Shown piece after piece: positions 46,900 through 55,441 of a DNA stretch of 64,000 nucleotides (positions are counted from its first letter, which is position 1; each line of letters begins with the position of its first letter). The notes under the pieces are model-generated. The model worked only from the letters and a program-made list of their open reading frames with translations, was not told where the DNA came from and did not search any database. Origin of the DNA: Brevundimonas vesicularis (GTDB lineage Bacteria > Pseudomonadota > Alphaproteobacteria > Caulobacterales > Caulobacteraceae); the NCBI RefSeq assembly GCF_027886425.1, contig NZ_CP115671.1:1-64000 (forward strand), given 5' to 3'. The translations under genes were made by a program, and so were the position numbers.

Positions 46900-46995
46900 T
46901 GGCGGGTCGATAGACCATCCGGACGGTTCCATGAACCGGCAAATCACTCCAACTTCGCGCGCGACACGAACTGTGACCTGAGCGCGCCAGACATC

Positions 46996-47667
46996 ATGAC
47001 CTCCCCCCACGACACAGACGCCGATCCGCTGGACCTTCCGGTCGATGGGACGGAGCTGGCGACCTATATCGCGGCCAAGCTGTGCCATGACTTCATCAGC
47101 CCGTCGGGCGCCATCGTCTCTGGCCTGGACCTGATGCAGGACCCGACGGCTCAGGACATGCGCGACGACGCCCTGGCCCTGATCGAGCAGAGCGCCAGGA
47201 AGATGGTCGCCCTGGTTCACTTCGCTCGCGTCGCCTTCGGCGCCGCCACCACCAGCGAGAAGTTCACAGCCCGCGAGATCGAAGGCCTGGTGTCCGGCAT
47301 GGTCCAGGGGGGCCGCGCCTCGCTGGACTGGCGGATCACCGACGGCGAGTTCACCAAGCCCCAGGCCCGCGCCCTGACCAACCTCGCCTATCTGACCGTC
47401 GGCGCCCTGCCGATGGGCGGCGTCGCCACCATTCAGTCGCGGATGGAAAACGGCCTGCTCTATCTGGAAGGCTTCGCCGAGGGCGCCCGCGCCCGGCTGA
47501 AGCCCGAGGCCGTCACGGGTCTGGCCGGCGAACGCCTGGTCGAGGGCCTGGCCGGCCAGTGGATCCAGCCCTACTGGTTGTGGCTGACCGTAAACGAGGC
47601 CGGCGGCGCTCTACGCGTCAAGGTTGAAGACGGAAAGGTCGCACTGGTCGCGCGAATGCCTGCCTGA
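46996..47667 (+). CDS. chpT: Histidine phosphotransferase ChpT
   Basis: Shuttles phosphate from CckA to CtrA and CpdR in the alphaproteobacterial cell-cycle relay. The 223-residue protein carries LATYIAAKLCHDFISPSGAI with the phosphorylated His31, a four-helix dimerisation part (IEQSARKMVALVHFARVAF) and a degenerate HATPase-like C-terminal domain without the ATP-binding glycines. It diverges from cysQ and precedes cheY-cheR. Its partner cckA is 1.3 kb downstream on the other strand. Confidence 0.93.
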   Translation: MTSPHDTDADPLDLPVDGTELATYIAAKLCHDFISPSGAIVSGLDLMQDPTAQDMRDDALALIEQSARKMVALVHFARVAFGAATTSEKFTAREIEGLVSGMVQGGRASLDWRITDGEFTKPQARALTNLAYLTVGALPMGGVATIQSRMENGLLYLEGFAEGARARLKPEAVTGLAGERLVEGLAGQWIQPYWLWLTVNEAGGALRVKVEDGKVALVARMPA

Positions 47668-47686
47668 GGCGTTTCCAAACGACTCA

Positions 47687-47701
47687 TTAACTGGCGTTTG
47701 A
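47687..47701 (+). promoter_or_regulatory. CtrA-like half-matching box upstream of the CheY-like gene
   Basis: TTAA-CTGGCGT-TTGA differs by one base from the CtrA consensus TTAA-N7-TTAA and lies 58 bases upstream of the TTG start. Same degenerate form as the element at 19418. Suggestive only. Confidence 0.3.
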
Positions 47702-47758
47702 GATAAAAACAGTCCATGCGCCTCGGGCGAAAGCCGTAGTGTCATTGAGGGATCGACC

Positions 47759-48136
47759 TTGGACTTCCGAACCTGCCTGATCGTCGACGACAGCCGCATC
47801 ATCCGCAAGGTTGCGCGCCGCATCGTCGAGGGCCTGGGCTATGAGGTCGATGAGGCGGCGGACGGTTCCGAGGCCCTGGCCTATTGCACCGGCGCCATGC
47901 CTGACGTCCTGCTGGTGGACTGGAACATGCCCGTGATGGACGGCATCACCTTCCTGCGTCGCTTGCGCGCCATGCCGGGCGGCAAGCAACCCAAGGTGCT
48001 GTTCTGCACGATCGAGACCCGCCCCGAGCGGATCGCCGAAGCCCTGGCCGCCGGCGCCGACGACTATGTGATGAAGCCGTTCGACGGCGAAATCCTGCAG
48101 TCCAAGCTGACGGAGGTCGGAGCGATCGCCGCATGA
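47759..48136 (+). CDS. CheY-like single-domain response regulator
   Basis: 125-residue receiver with no output domain. Acidic pair VDDS near residues 9-12, phosphorylatable Asp54 in VLLVDWNMPVMDG, Thr in the CTIET strand and Lys in MKPF. The start is a TTG at 47759 (L/MDFRTCLIVDDS). Its stop overlaps the cheR ATG (ATGA). In Caulobacter a similar cheY-cheR pair follows chpT, from memory. It may control the flagellar motor or act in an adaptor role. Confidence 0.88.
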   Translation: MDFRTCLIVDDSRIIRKVARRIVEGLGYEVDEAADGSEALAYCTGAMPDVLLVDWNMPVMDGITFLRRLRAMPGGKQPKVLFCTIETRPERIAEALAAGADDYVMKPFDGEILQSKLTEVGAIAA

Positions 48137-48948
48137 CGCCTGAGGACTTCGACAAGCTGCAGTCCCTTCTCGCCACCCGAGCCGGCTATCGGCTGTCGCG
48201 GGATCGCATCCACCTGGCCGAACACCGGCTGGGTCCGATCGCGCGGCGTGAGGGCTACGCCAATGTCGAGGCTCTGCTGACGAACCTGTGGGCCAATCCG
48301 GTCGCCTCGCTGGCCTGGTCGGTGATCGAGGCCCTGCTGAACGCCGAGACCTGGTTCCGTCGCGACCGCACCCCTTTCCGCATTCTCGAAACCGAACTGC
48401 TGCCGGCCCTGTCCAAGGCGCGGCGCGACGGGCGGATCAAGATCTGGTCGGCCGGCTGCTCGACCGGCCAGGAGGCCTGGTCCATCGCCATGACGGCCAG
48501 GGAGATCGGCGTCGATGTCGATCTGGTCGCCACCGACCTGTCGCAGCGCGCGATCGAGAAGGCGCGCTCGGGCCTCTACACCGGCTTCGAGATCCAGCGC
48601 GGGCTTACGGCCAAGACCATGCTGCGCTGGTTCGAACCGCGAGAAGACCAGTGGATCGTCAAGGCCGAACTGGCCGACGCCGTGCGTTTCGGTCGCGCCA
48701 ACCTGCTGGACGAACCGACCGATGACGCACGTTTCGACGTCATCTTCTGCCGCAATGTGATGACCGATATGGAGCCGTCACGACGCGCGCGTCTTCTCGA
48801 CGGACTGGAACGCCGCCTGGTCGATGACGGCTGCCTGCTTCTGGGCGTGGACGAAAGTCTGGAAGGCGAGACGGTCGCCTTCCGCGCCGTGAACGGCCGC
48901 CGGGGCCTGTATGTAAAGGCGCCGTCCGCGCTTCGCCGCGCCGCCTGA
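48133..48948 (+). CDS. cheR: Chemotaxis protein methyltransferase CheR
   Basis: Methylates glutamates of chemoreceptors with S-adenosylmethionine. The 271-residue protein has a helical N-terminal domain (GYRLSRDRIHLAEHRLGPIA), TWFRRDRTPFRIL, the SAM motif SAGCSTGQEAWSIAM near residue 112, ATDLSQRAIEKARSGLY and FDVIFCRNVMTD. It is translationally coupled to the CheY-like gene. It could act on the cytoplasmic receptor at 19.5 kb, whose C-terminus WEEF resembles a CheR tether. Confidence 0.92.
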   Translation: MTPEDFDKLQSLLATRAGYRLSRDRIHLAEHRLGPIARREGYANVEALLTNLWANPVASLAWSVIEALLNAETWFRRDRTPFRILETELLPALSKARRDGRIKIWSAGCSTGQEAWSIAMTAREIGVDVDLVATDLSQRAIEKARSGLYTGFEIQRGLTAKTMLRWFEPREDQWIVKAELADAVRFGRANLLDEPTDDARFDVIFCRNVMTDMEPSRRARLLDGLERRLVDDGCLLLGVDESLEGETVAFRAVNGRRGLYVKAPSALRRAA

Positions 48949-48969
48949 ACCCGCTCGTCATGCGGGCGA

Positions 48970-51021
48970 TCAGCCCGCGTGCAGCTCCTGCTTCACACGC
49001 TCCGCCAGCGTCTTGATGTCCAGCGGCTTGGGCAGGAAGGACACACCCGTCTCGTCCTGCAGCAGGTCCGAGAAATCGCTCTCGGCATAGCCCGAGATGA
49101 ACATGACCGGCGCGTCGCCCAGATATTTGCGCGCCTTCTTCAGCAAGGACGGCCCGTCCAGCCCCGGCATGATGACGTCCGAGATCATCATGTCGATCTG
49201 GCCGGCATGTTCCTCGGCCAGCAACAGGGCCTCCTCGCCGTCGGCGGCCTCGATGACCTCGTAGCCGCGCTGACGCAGGAGCCGGGCGGCGATGCCGCGC
49301 ACGGCGTCCTCGTCCTCGACGAACAGGATGCGGCCGGCGCCCGACAGGTCGCGCGGCGCCTTAGCCTTGACCTCGACCGGCTGAACCTCGGCCAGCTCCG
49401 CCTCGCCCGCCGCCGGCAGGAAGATCCGGAAGGCGGCTCCAGCCCCCTCGATATTGCTGACGGTGATATGGCCGCCCGCCTGCTGCACGATGCCATAAAC
49501 GGTGGCCAGGCCCATGCCGGTGCCCTCGTTCACCGCCTTGGTGGTGAAGAAGGGTTCGAAGATCTTGTCCGCCAGTTCGGGCGGCACGCCGGGTCCGGTG
49601 TCCGACACCTCGATCAGGGCCACCTCGTCCGTCGGCGCATCGACCCAACCCAGGGCCCGCGCCTCGTCGCCCGTCAGGCGGCGCGTGGCGATGGTGACGA
49701 CGCCGGCGCCCGGCTCGACCACGCCGCGCATGGCGTCGCGCGCATTGACGGCCAGGTTCATCACCGCCGTCTCCAGCTGAGACTTGTCGGCCAGCACGAC
49801 TGGCAGGTCGCGTCCGTAGTCGGTCTCCAGCCGGACGTCCTCGCGCAGCAGCCGCCGCAGCAGGATGGCGAACTCGCCGACCAGTTCGCCCAGGTCCAGC
49901 CGCTCGCGCCGCACCGTCGATTTGCGCGAGAAGGCCAGCAGCTTGCGCACCAGATCGGCCGCGCGAATGGCCGTCTGACGGATCTCGTTCAGGCCCTCGT
50001 ACGACGGATCGCCCACCGGGTGCCGTTCCAGCAAACCCGACAGCTGAAGCTGGATCGCCGTCAGCAGATTGTTGAAATCGTGCGCCACGCCGCCGGCCAG
50101 CTGGCCCACGGCCTGCATCTTCTGGGCCTGGTTGAGCTGCAGCTCCATCGACTTCTGGCCCGAGACGTCGAACAGCCAGATGCGCCGCTTATCACCCTCG
50201 GGCGCCACATACAGATGCAGCATCTTGTCGGGATAGGCCCGCGCGACCAGTTCGATCGGTCCCGACGATCCGCCCGCCAGCTTCAGCCGCGCCTCGGCGA
50301 TGCCGCCCGGATCGAACAGATGACCAAAGGCTGCATCGCGCGCCGCCCCCGGTCCGGTCAGGACCGCCAGCGCCGGATTGGCCTCTTCAGCCCGGCCTGA
50401 AAACAGATCGTCGCCGCCGATCACGGCCGAGCCGAACGGCGCCCCGGCAGCCATGGCTCGCGCCTCGCCGGTCGCCGCGGCGGCGGGCGCGTGAACGGGC
50501 GCGGCGGCGATGGGCAGGACGGCGTCCGGCGCAGCGCGCATCAGGAACCGTCCCTCGCCCGTCTTGCCATCGCCGATCTGGCCGATGACAACCTCGACCT
50601 CGCGCTGTCCGATCATGACGATGGCGCGGCCCGGCTCGCCTTTGCGCGCCTGGGCGAAGGCCATGTACAGCGCCTGGGCCGACTTGCCGCGCGGCAGAGC
50701 GCCGGTCGCGCCATTGGCCTCGGACCAGGCGGCGTTGAAGGCCAGGATCTGTCCTGAATCCCAGACCAGCGCCGCCGGTTCGGCCATGGCGTCCAGCACC
50801 TCGATGGCCGCATCGCTGCTCGGCTTGGCGTCCGCCGCCCGGCGGAAGCCGAACAGACCGATCAGGGCGATCGCGCCCACGGTCAGGATCAGCACCAGTC
50901 CCGGCGCCGAGGTCGGGTTGGCGCGAAACGCCGGATAGGCCAACGCCGCAATCGCCGCCACGACGCCGAACGCCATCACGCCGGACAACAGGTCGAACGA
51001 AGGGCGGCGGGTGGACGTCAT
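48970..51021 (-). CDS. cckA: Hybrid histidine kinase/phosphatase CckA
   Basis: Master cell-cycle kinase that sends phosphate through ChpT to CtrA. The 683-residue protein has two N-terminal membrane helices, a PAS region (about 75-180) and a second degenerate PAS, HisKA with His314 in GGVAHDFNNLLTAI, an HATPase (NLAVNARDAM, DTGPGVP, GTGMGLATVYGIV) and a C-terminal receiver with Asp615 in MMISDVIMPGLDG. It lies 51 bases after flhB on the same strand, so it is probably the last gene of the fliQ-fliR-flhB-cckA unit. Confidence 0.94.
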   Translation of the reverse strand: MTSTRRPSFDLLSGVMAFGVVAAIAALAYPAFRANPTSAPGLVLILTVGAIALIGLFGFRRAADAKPSSDAAIEVLDAMAEPAALVWDSGQILAFNAAWSEANGATGALPRGKSAQALYMAFAQARKGEPGRAIVMIGQREVEVVIGQIGDGKTGEGRFLMRAAPDAVLPIAAAPVHAPAAAATGEARAMAAGAPFGSAVIGGDDLFSGRAEEANPALAVLTGPGAARDAAFGHLFDPGGIAEARLKLAGGSSGPIELVARAYPDKMLHLYVAPEGDKRRIWLFDVSGQKSMELQLNQAQKMQAVGQLAGGVAHDFNNLLTAIQLQLSGLLERHPVGDPSYEGLNEIRQTAIRAADLVRKLLAFSRKSTVRRERLDLGELVGEFAILLRRLLREDVRLETDYGRDLPVVLADKSQLETAVMNLAVNARDAMRGVVEPGAGVVTIATRRLTGDEARALGWVDAPTDEVALIEVSDTGPGVPPELADKIFEPFFTTKAVNEGTGMGLATVYGIVQQAGGHITVSNIEGAGAAFRIFLPAAGEAELAEVQPVEVKAKAPRDLSGAGRILFVEDEDAVRGIAARLLRQRGYEVIEAADGEEALLLAEEHAGQIDMMISDVIMPGLDGPSLLKKARKYLGDAPVMFISGYAESDFSDLLQDETGVSFLPKPLDIKTLAERVKQELHAG

Positions 51022-51072
51022 ACAGCCTCGCGAATCAGTGTTGCGATCATACGCCCAAATCCTGACGCCGCC

Positions 51073-52149
51073 TTACCGGCGCTTACGGGACTGGAAGACG
51101 AAGCCGATGATCTTGGCGGCGGCGTCGAAATGTTCGCGCGGAATGACCTCGTCCACCTCGACGGTGGCGTACAGGGCGCGCGCCAGCGGCACGTTCTCGA
51201 CGATCGGCACGCCGTGCTCGGTCGCCACTTCGCGGATGCGCAGGGCCAGGGCGTCGACGCCCTTGGCCACGCAGATCGGCGCCCCGTCGCCCTGATCCGG
51301 CTCATAGCGCAGGGCGACCGAGTAGTGGGTCGGGTTGGTCACGATGACGGTGGCCTTGGGCACATTGGCCATCATCCGCTGGCGGCTGCGCTGCATGCGG
51401 ATCTGCTTCAGCTTGGCCTTGATGTGCGGGTCGCCTTCGGACTGTTTGAAGTCTTCCTTCAGCTCTTCCTTGGTCATCCGCATCCGCTTGGCGAAGCGCA
51501 TCTTCTGCCAGATGAAGTCGGCTCCGGCCGTGGCGCCCAGCAGGATGATCGAGGCCACGAACAGCGAGATCGCCATGTCGCGCGCCAGCGGCAGGATCGC
51601 CAGCGGGCTAATTGAGGCCATGTTCTCGAACTCGCGCAGGTGCGGCTTCAACACCATCCAGCACACGACGCAGACGGCGATCAGCTTCAGGAAGGTCTTG
51701 ACGAACTGCGCCAGGCCGTCGGGGCCGAAGATGCGCTTGAACCCCTGCATCGGGCTGACCGCCGACCATTTGGGCTTCAGCTTTTCGGTGGTGAAGATCA
51801 GGCCGGACTGGGCGACATTGCCCCCGACCCCGCCCAGGATGGTCGCCAGCATGACGGCTCCCAGAAAGGGCGCCACGGCCCAGACGGCGCGCACCATGAT
51901 CTGGTTTCCGGCGCCCGAGTTCAGCACCCCCAGCATCTCGTGCGGCGCGGCGATGAAGGGCAGCATCTGTTCGGCGATGGACGAGGCGAACCAGCCTCCC
52001 CCCATCAGGATCACCGCCGCCGCTCCCGCCAGCGACAGCACCTGGGCGACGTCGGGCGACTTGGCCGCATCGCCCTTCTTTCGGGCGTCCTCAAGCTTTC
52101 GCGGGGTCGCCTCTTCGGTTTTCGACTCGGGATCCGCGCCTTCAGCCAC
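51073..52149 (-). CDS. flhB: Flagellar export gate protein FlhB
   Basis: Inner-membrane export protein that switches substrate specificity by self-cleavage. The 358-residue protein starts at a GTG (52149) inside the fliR stop region: VAEGADPESKTEEATPRKLEDARKKGD, the family N-terminus. Four helices are followed by the cytoplasmic domain containing NPTHY (cleavage between Asn and Pro), PICVAKGVDALALRIREVA and PREHFDAAAKII. The longer frame to 52218 is discounted. Confidence 0.94.
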   Translation of the reverse strand: MAEGADPESKTEEATPRKLEDARKKGDAAKSPDVAQVLSLAGAAAVILMGGGWFASSIAEQMLPFIAAPHEMLGVLNSGAGNQIMVRAVWAVAPFLGAVMLATILGGVGGNVAQSGLIFTTEKLKPKWSAVSPMQGFKRIFGPDGLAQFVKTFLKLIAVCVVCWMVLKPHLREFENMASISPLAILPLARDMAISLFVASIILLGATAGADFIWQKMRFAKRMRMTKEELKEDFKQSEGDPHIKAKLKQIRMQRSRQRMMANVPKATVIVTNPTHYSVALRYEPDQGDGAPICVAKGVDALALRIREVATEHGVPIVENVPLARALYATVEVDEVIPREHFDAAAKIIGFVFQSRKRR

Positions 52150-52915
52150 CAGGGCCTCCCAGCACGAAATACTCCGCCAGACGGCGGTAGCGGTCGATGA
52201 AGAGGGTGCCCAGCGCACCCAGACTCAGCGCGAAGATCGACAGGCCCAGGATCACGCTCAAGGGCGCGGCGGCGAAATAGACCTGGAACGACGGCATGAC
52301 CCGCGCCACCAGGCCGGACGCCAGGTTGAAGATCAAGGCGAAGACCAGCACCGGCGCCGACAACTGCACGCCCAACAGGAAGCTGTCGCCCAAGGTTCGC
52401 ACAGCCATCTGGGTGAAGTCGGCCATCATCAGCGGCTGGGCCGGCGAGATCAGCCGATACGATCCCACCATGCCGGCGATGAACAAGTGGTGGGTGTCGG
52501 TGGCGAACAGCAGCGTCACCCCCAGCAGGGCCAGAAAGGCGGCGATGGTCGAGCCCGGCTGGGCCTGCATCGGATTGGCGGTCTGGGCGAAGCTCAGCGT
52601 CGTCTGCAGCGACACGATCTCGCCCGCCGTCGCCAGGGCGCTCATGAACATGCGTAGCAAAAGGCCGATCATCAGGCCCACGACCACCTCGCGGATGATC
52701 CACCCGACCATCAGCCCCATACTGTCCGGCAGGCCCGGCAGCGAACCGCGCACCACCGGCCACAGCGCCAGACTGATGACCAGCGCCAGCGACAGTCGCA
52801 CGCGCGGGGGCACATAGGCCTCGCCAAAGCCGGGGATCAGCATCAGGATCGCCGCGATCCGGGCGAAGATCAGCCCCCCGGCCCAGACCTGATCAGCGGT
52901 CGCATAAGCGTCCAC
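52142..52915 (-). CDS. fliR: Flagellar export protein FliR
   Basis: Export-gate membrane protein of 257 residues. The start is a GTG at 52915 sharing one base with the fliQ TAG stop; it reads (M)DAYATADQVWAGGLIFARI. Six or so helices include VGWIIREVVVGLMIGLLLRM, GEIVSLQTTLSFAQTANPMQ and the conserved PVLVFALIFNLASGLVARVM. The 3' end overlaps the flhB start by 8 bases. Tight packing of fliQ-fliR-flhB indicates a single transcript. Confidence 0.93.
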   Translation of the reverse strand: MDAYATADQVWAGGLIFARIAAILMLIPGFGEAYVPPRVRLSLALVISLALWPVVRGSLPGLPDSMGLMVGWIIREVVVGLMIGLLLRMFMSALATAGEIVSLQTTLSFAQTANPMQAQPGSTIAAFLALLGVTLLFATDTHHLFIAGMVGSYRLISPAQPLMMADFTQMAVRTLGDSFLLGVQLSAPVLVFALIFNLASGLVARVMPSFQVYFAAAPLSVILGLSIFALSLGALGTLFIDRYRRLAEYFVLGGPGG

Positions 52916-53178
52916 TACATCCCCGCGATGCGGGCCGCGATCTGGCGCATGAAGCCGCCCAACAGGGCGCCCATCAGCGGCAGGAACAGGATCAGCGAAA
53001 CGAAGATGGCGATGATCTTGGGCGCATAGATCAGGGTCTGTTCCTGGATCTGCGTCAGGGCCTGAAACAGGCCGATCACCACGCCGACGACCAGGCCGAC
53101 CAGCAGCACCGGCAGGCACAGCTGGATCGTCAGCCAGATGGCGTCGCGCCCGACGTCCAGAACTTCCGCGCCGTTCAT
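52915..53178 (-). CDS. fliQ: Flagellar export protein FliQ
   Basis: 87-residue export-gate subunit with two membrane helices: LTIQLCLPVLLVGLVVGVVIG and IAIFVSLILFLPLMGALLGG, joined by the conserved loop LFQALTQIQEQTLIYAPK. First gene of the operon with fliR, flhB and probably cckA. A CtrA-type box lies about 44 bases upstream of its ATG. Confidence 0.95.
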   Translation of the reverse strand: MNGAEVLDVGRDAIWLTIQLCLPVLLVGLVVGVVIGLFQALTQIQEQTLIYAPKIIAIFVSLILFLPLMGALLGGFMRQIAARIAGM

Positions 53179-53221
53179 CGGCCCACTCCAGCAACTACTG
53201 GGCAGAAAATGCCGACAGGAT

Positions 53222-53238
53222 GGTTAACAGGCCGCTAA
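53222..53238 (-). promoter_or_regulatory. CtrA box upstream of fliQ
   Basis: On the minus strand TTAG-CGGCCTG-TTAACC, one base away from the full CtrA consensus TTAA-N7-TTAACC, about 44 bases upstream of fliQ. The Caulobacter fliQ promoter is a classic CtrA target, so position and sequence agree. Confidence 0.75.
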
Positions 53239-53477
53239 CCACACGCGTCTTCGTCTAGACCTGACCCGCGGAAAAATCTCGCGTGCGGCCTTGAACGGCG
53301 CCGCTTCGATGCCGACGTCCCCGCCTTCGCCTTGGGGAGCGCCATCCATTCGATTTCAGACGAATTAGACGAATTAGACTCTCTTTTTTTGACTTCGCCG
53401 TCTGAACGCGCGCCTGCCTCGTAATGGGGCCGATCTTCGCCTCCCCTTCCCTCAAATGCTCCGCTATCTAGGCCGCC

Positions 53478-54062
53478 ATGACAGACGCCCCCGCCTCCAA
53501 AGTCTCCCAGGCCGACGCCGAAGCCGCCGTCCGCACCCTGATCGAATGGGCCGGCGACAACCCGGACCGCGAAGGTCTGCTGGAAACCCCCGCCCGCGTC
53601 GCCAAGAGCTACCGCGAGCTTTTCCAGGGCTATGAGGTCGATCCCCTCTCCTATCTGGAGAAGACCTTCGAAGAGACGGGAGGCTACGACCAGTTGGTCG
53701 TGCTGAAGGACATCCGCTTCGTCAGCTTCTGCGAGCACCATATGCTGCCGGTCGTGGGCAAGGCGCACGTCGCCTATCTGCCGACGGACCGCGTCGTCGG
53801 CATCTCCAAACTGGCTCGGGTCGTGCGCGGCTTCGCCCGCCGCCTTCAGATCCAGGAAAAGATGACCTCCGAGATCGCCGAAGCCATCCAGACCGTGCTG
53901 AAGCCGCACGGCGTCGGCGTGGTAATCGAGGCCGAGCACAGCTGCATGACCCTGCGCGGCGTCAATGCGCCGGGCGCCAGCCTGTCGACCAGCCACCTGA
54001 TCGGCGTCGTCCGCGACGACCCCCGCACCCGCGAGGAGTTTCTGCGTCTGGTGCGGGGCTGA
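53478..54062 (+). CDS. folE: GTP cyclohydrolase I
   Basis: Converts GTP to 7,8-dihydroneopterin triphosphate, the first step of folate synthesis. In the 194-residue protein the zinc and substrate motifs are FCEHHMLPVVGKAHVAYLP and EAEHSCMTLRGVNAPGA, with RLQIQEKMTSEIAEAI between them. An N-terminal extension of about 10 residues precedes ADAEAAVRTLIEW. It is monocistronic and divergent from fliQ. Confidence 0.96.
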   Translation: MTDAPASKVSQADAEAAVRTLIEWAGDNPDREGLLETPARVAKSYRELFQGYEVDPLSYLEKTFEETGGYDQLVVLKDIRFVSFCEHHMLPVVGKAHVAYLPTDRVVGISKLARVVRGFARRLQIQEKMTSEIAEAIQTVLKPHGVGVVIEAEHSCMTLRGVNAPGASLSTSHLIGVVRDDPRTREEFLRLVRG

Positions 54063-54125
54063 TGTTCGCCTGACAGGCGAACTGGCCCGACGCTTGCGGT
54101 AAAGGGATCAAAGGAGGCGCTGACG

Positions 54126-55283
54126 ATGCCCTGGTCCCTGATTTCGACCCGCAATGAGACAGTTCAGATCGCGCGCGGCGGCTGGCTGGACGCGCTGCGT
54201 TTCATCGTGGCCTTCCTGATCATCCTGCATCACTTCCAGGCCGCCGGTCCCGAGCCGCTCGCCCACCTGATCAATCCGATCTTCGAACGCGGCGGCTTCC
54301 TGCTGACCAACTTCTTCCTGATCGACAGCGGCTATGTGCTGATGCGCGTCTATGGCGCGGCGGTGGACAAGGGTCGGATGTCGCCCGGCGACTTCTTCCT
54401 GAAGCGGTTCCTGCGTGTCGTGCCCGCCCACCTGATCATGGGTTTGTCGCTGGTCGCCTTCGTGCTGCTGGCCACCGCCGCCGGCTCGCCGCCCCGCAAT
54501 CCCGAATGGTTCGCCTGGGATCAGCTGCCGGCCCAGCTGCTGCTGCTGCAATCCTATGGCGTGCACGGCGGACTGGGCTGGAACGCCCCGACCTGGTCGA
54601 TCTCGGCCCTGATCGGCTGCTATCTGGCCTTCCCCTGGATCATTCGCGGCCTGATGCGGCTGGGTCCTTGGTCGGCCCTGGCCGTCGGCGTCGGCGTCTA
54701 TCTGGTCGCCAACCAGCTGTGCTGGTCGTTCCTAGGCTATCCCGTCTATCAGATGCCCATGCGCTACGGCATCATCCGCGCCTTGCCGCTGTTCTTCCTG
54801 GGCATGTGCCTGGCCTGGTTCGCCCAGAAGGTTTGGATCGCCCCGCGCCTGGCCGGCTGGGCCGGGGTGCTCGCCGCCGTCGGCTTCTTCGCGCTTCAAC
54901 TTCACGACAAGCACGCCCTCGTCGCCCTGACCCTGATCTCGATCATCATCCTGGCCGCCGGCGCCGTGCCTGTAACCAAGCCCTCGAAGTGGGTCGAAAC
55001 CGCCGCCATGGTCTCCTTCTCGATGTTCATCTCCAACGAGGTGGTCCGCATCGTCTGGTTCGGCGTGGTCAATGCGGTCGAGGCGCGCATCGCCTTGCCC
55101 CTCTTCGTTCAATGGGGCCTGTGGGGCCTGGGCGTCATGGCGGCGGTCGCCTTCGCCTTCGCCTTCCACTTCGCGATCGACAATCCGATCCAGACCCGCA
55201 TCCGCGCCTGGCTGAAGCGTCGCAGCGCCCGGCGCGGCAAGGCGCAACCCAAGCTCGGCCCGGTCATCTCCATCGACGGCTGA
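54126..55283 (+). CDS. Acyltransferase 3 family membrane protein
   Basis: Integral-membrane O-acyltransferase (OafA-like family) that typically modifies surface polysaccharides or lipids; acceptor unknown. The 385-residue protein has about ten helices, a start region WLDALRFIVAFLIILHHF with the conserved His pair region, RFLRVVPAHLIMG (the R-x-x-R motif region), and YGVHGGLGWNAPTWSISALI. Strong ribosome site AAAGGAGG seven bases before the ATG. Downstream of folE by 63 bases but functionally unrelated. Confidence 0.9.
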   Translation: MPWSLISTRNETVQIARGGWLDALRFIVAFLIILHHFQAAGPEPLAHLINPIFERGGFLLTNFFLIDSGYVLMRVYGAAVDKGRMSPGDFFLKRFLRVVPAHLIMGLSLVAFVLLATAAGSPPRNPEWFAWDQLPAQLLLLQSYGVHGGLGWNAPTWSISALIGCYLAFPWIIRGLMRLGPWSALAVGVGVYLVANQLCWSFLGYPVYQMPMRYGIIRALPLFFLGMCLAWFAQKVWIAPRLAGWAGVLAAVGFFALQLHDKHALVALTLISIIILAAGAVPVTKPSKWVETAAMVSFSMFISNEVVRIVWFGVVNAVEARIALPLFVQWGLWGLGVMAAVAFAFAFHFAIDNPIQTRIRAWLKRRSARRGKAQPKLGPVISIDG

Positions 55284-55441
55284 TCGCCAGCGATCCTCGA
55301 CCCCAAGGTCGCCTTGGCGACCGACGATCCTCGACCAAAGTCGCTCTCTCCACCCGCCCCGCTCTCGGTCAATGTCGGCGTCCACGCATCCTGAAGGATG
55401 TGCAGAACGGCCGATAACGGCGACACGGGAGGAAATGGATC

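Noticed and set aside
48979..50400. 473-codon frame antisense to cckA
   Set aside because: Shadow frame rich in Arg, Gln and His; cckA has complete kinase and receiver motifs on the other strand.
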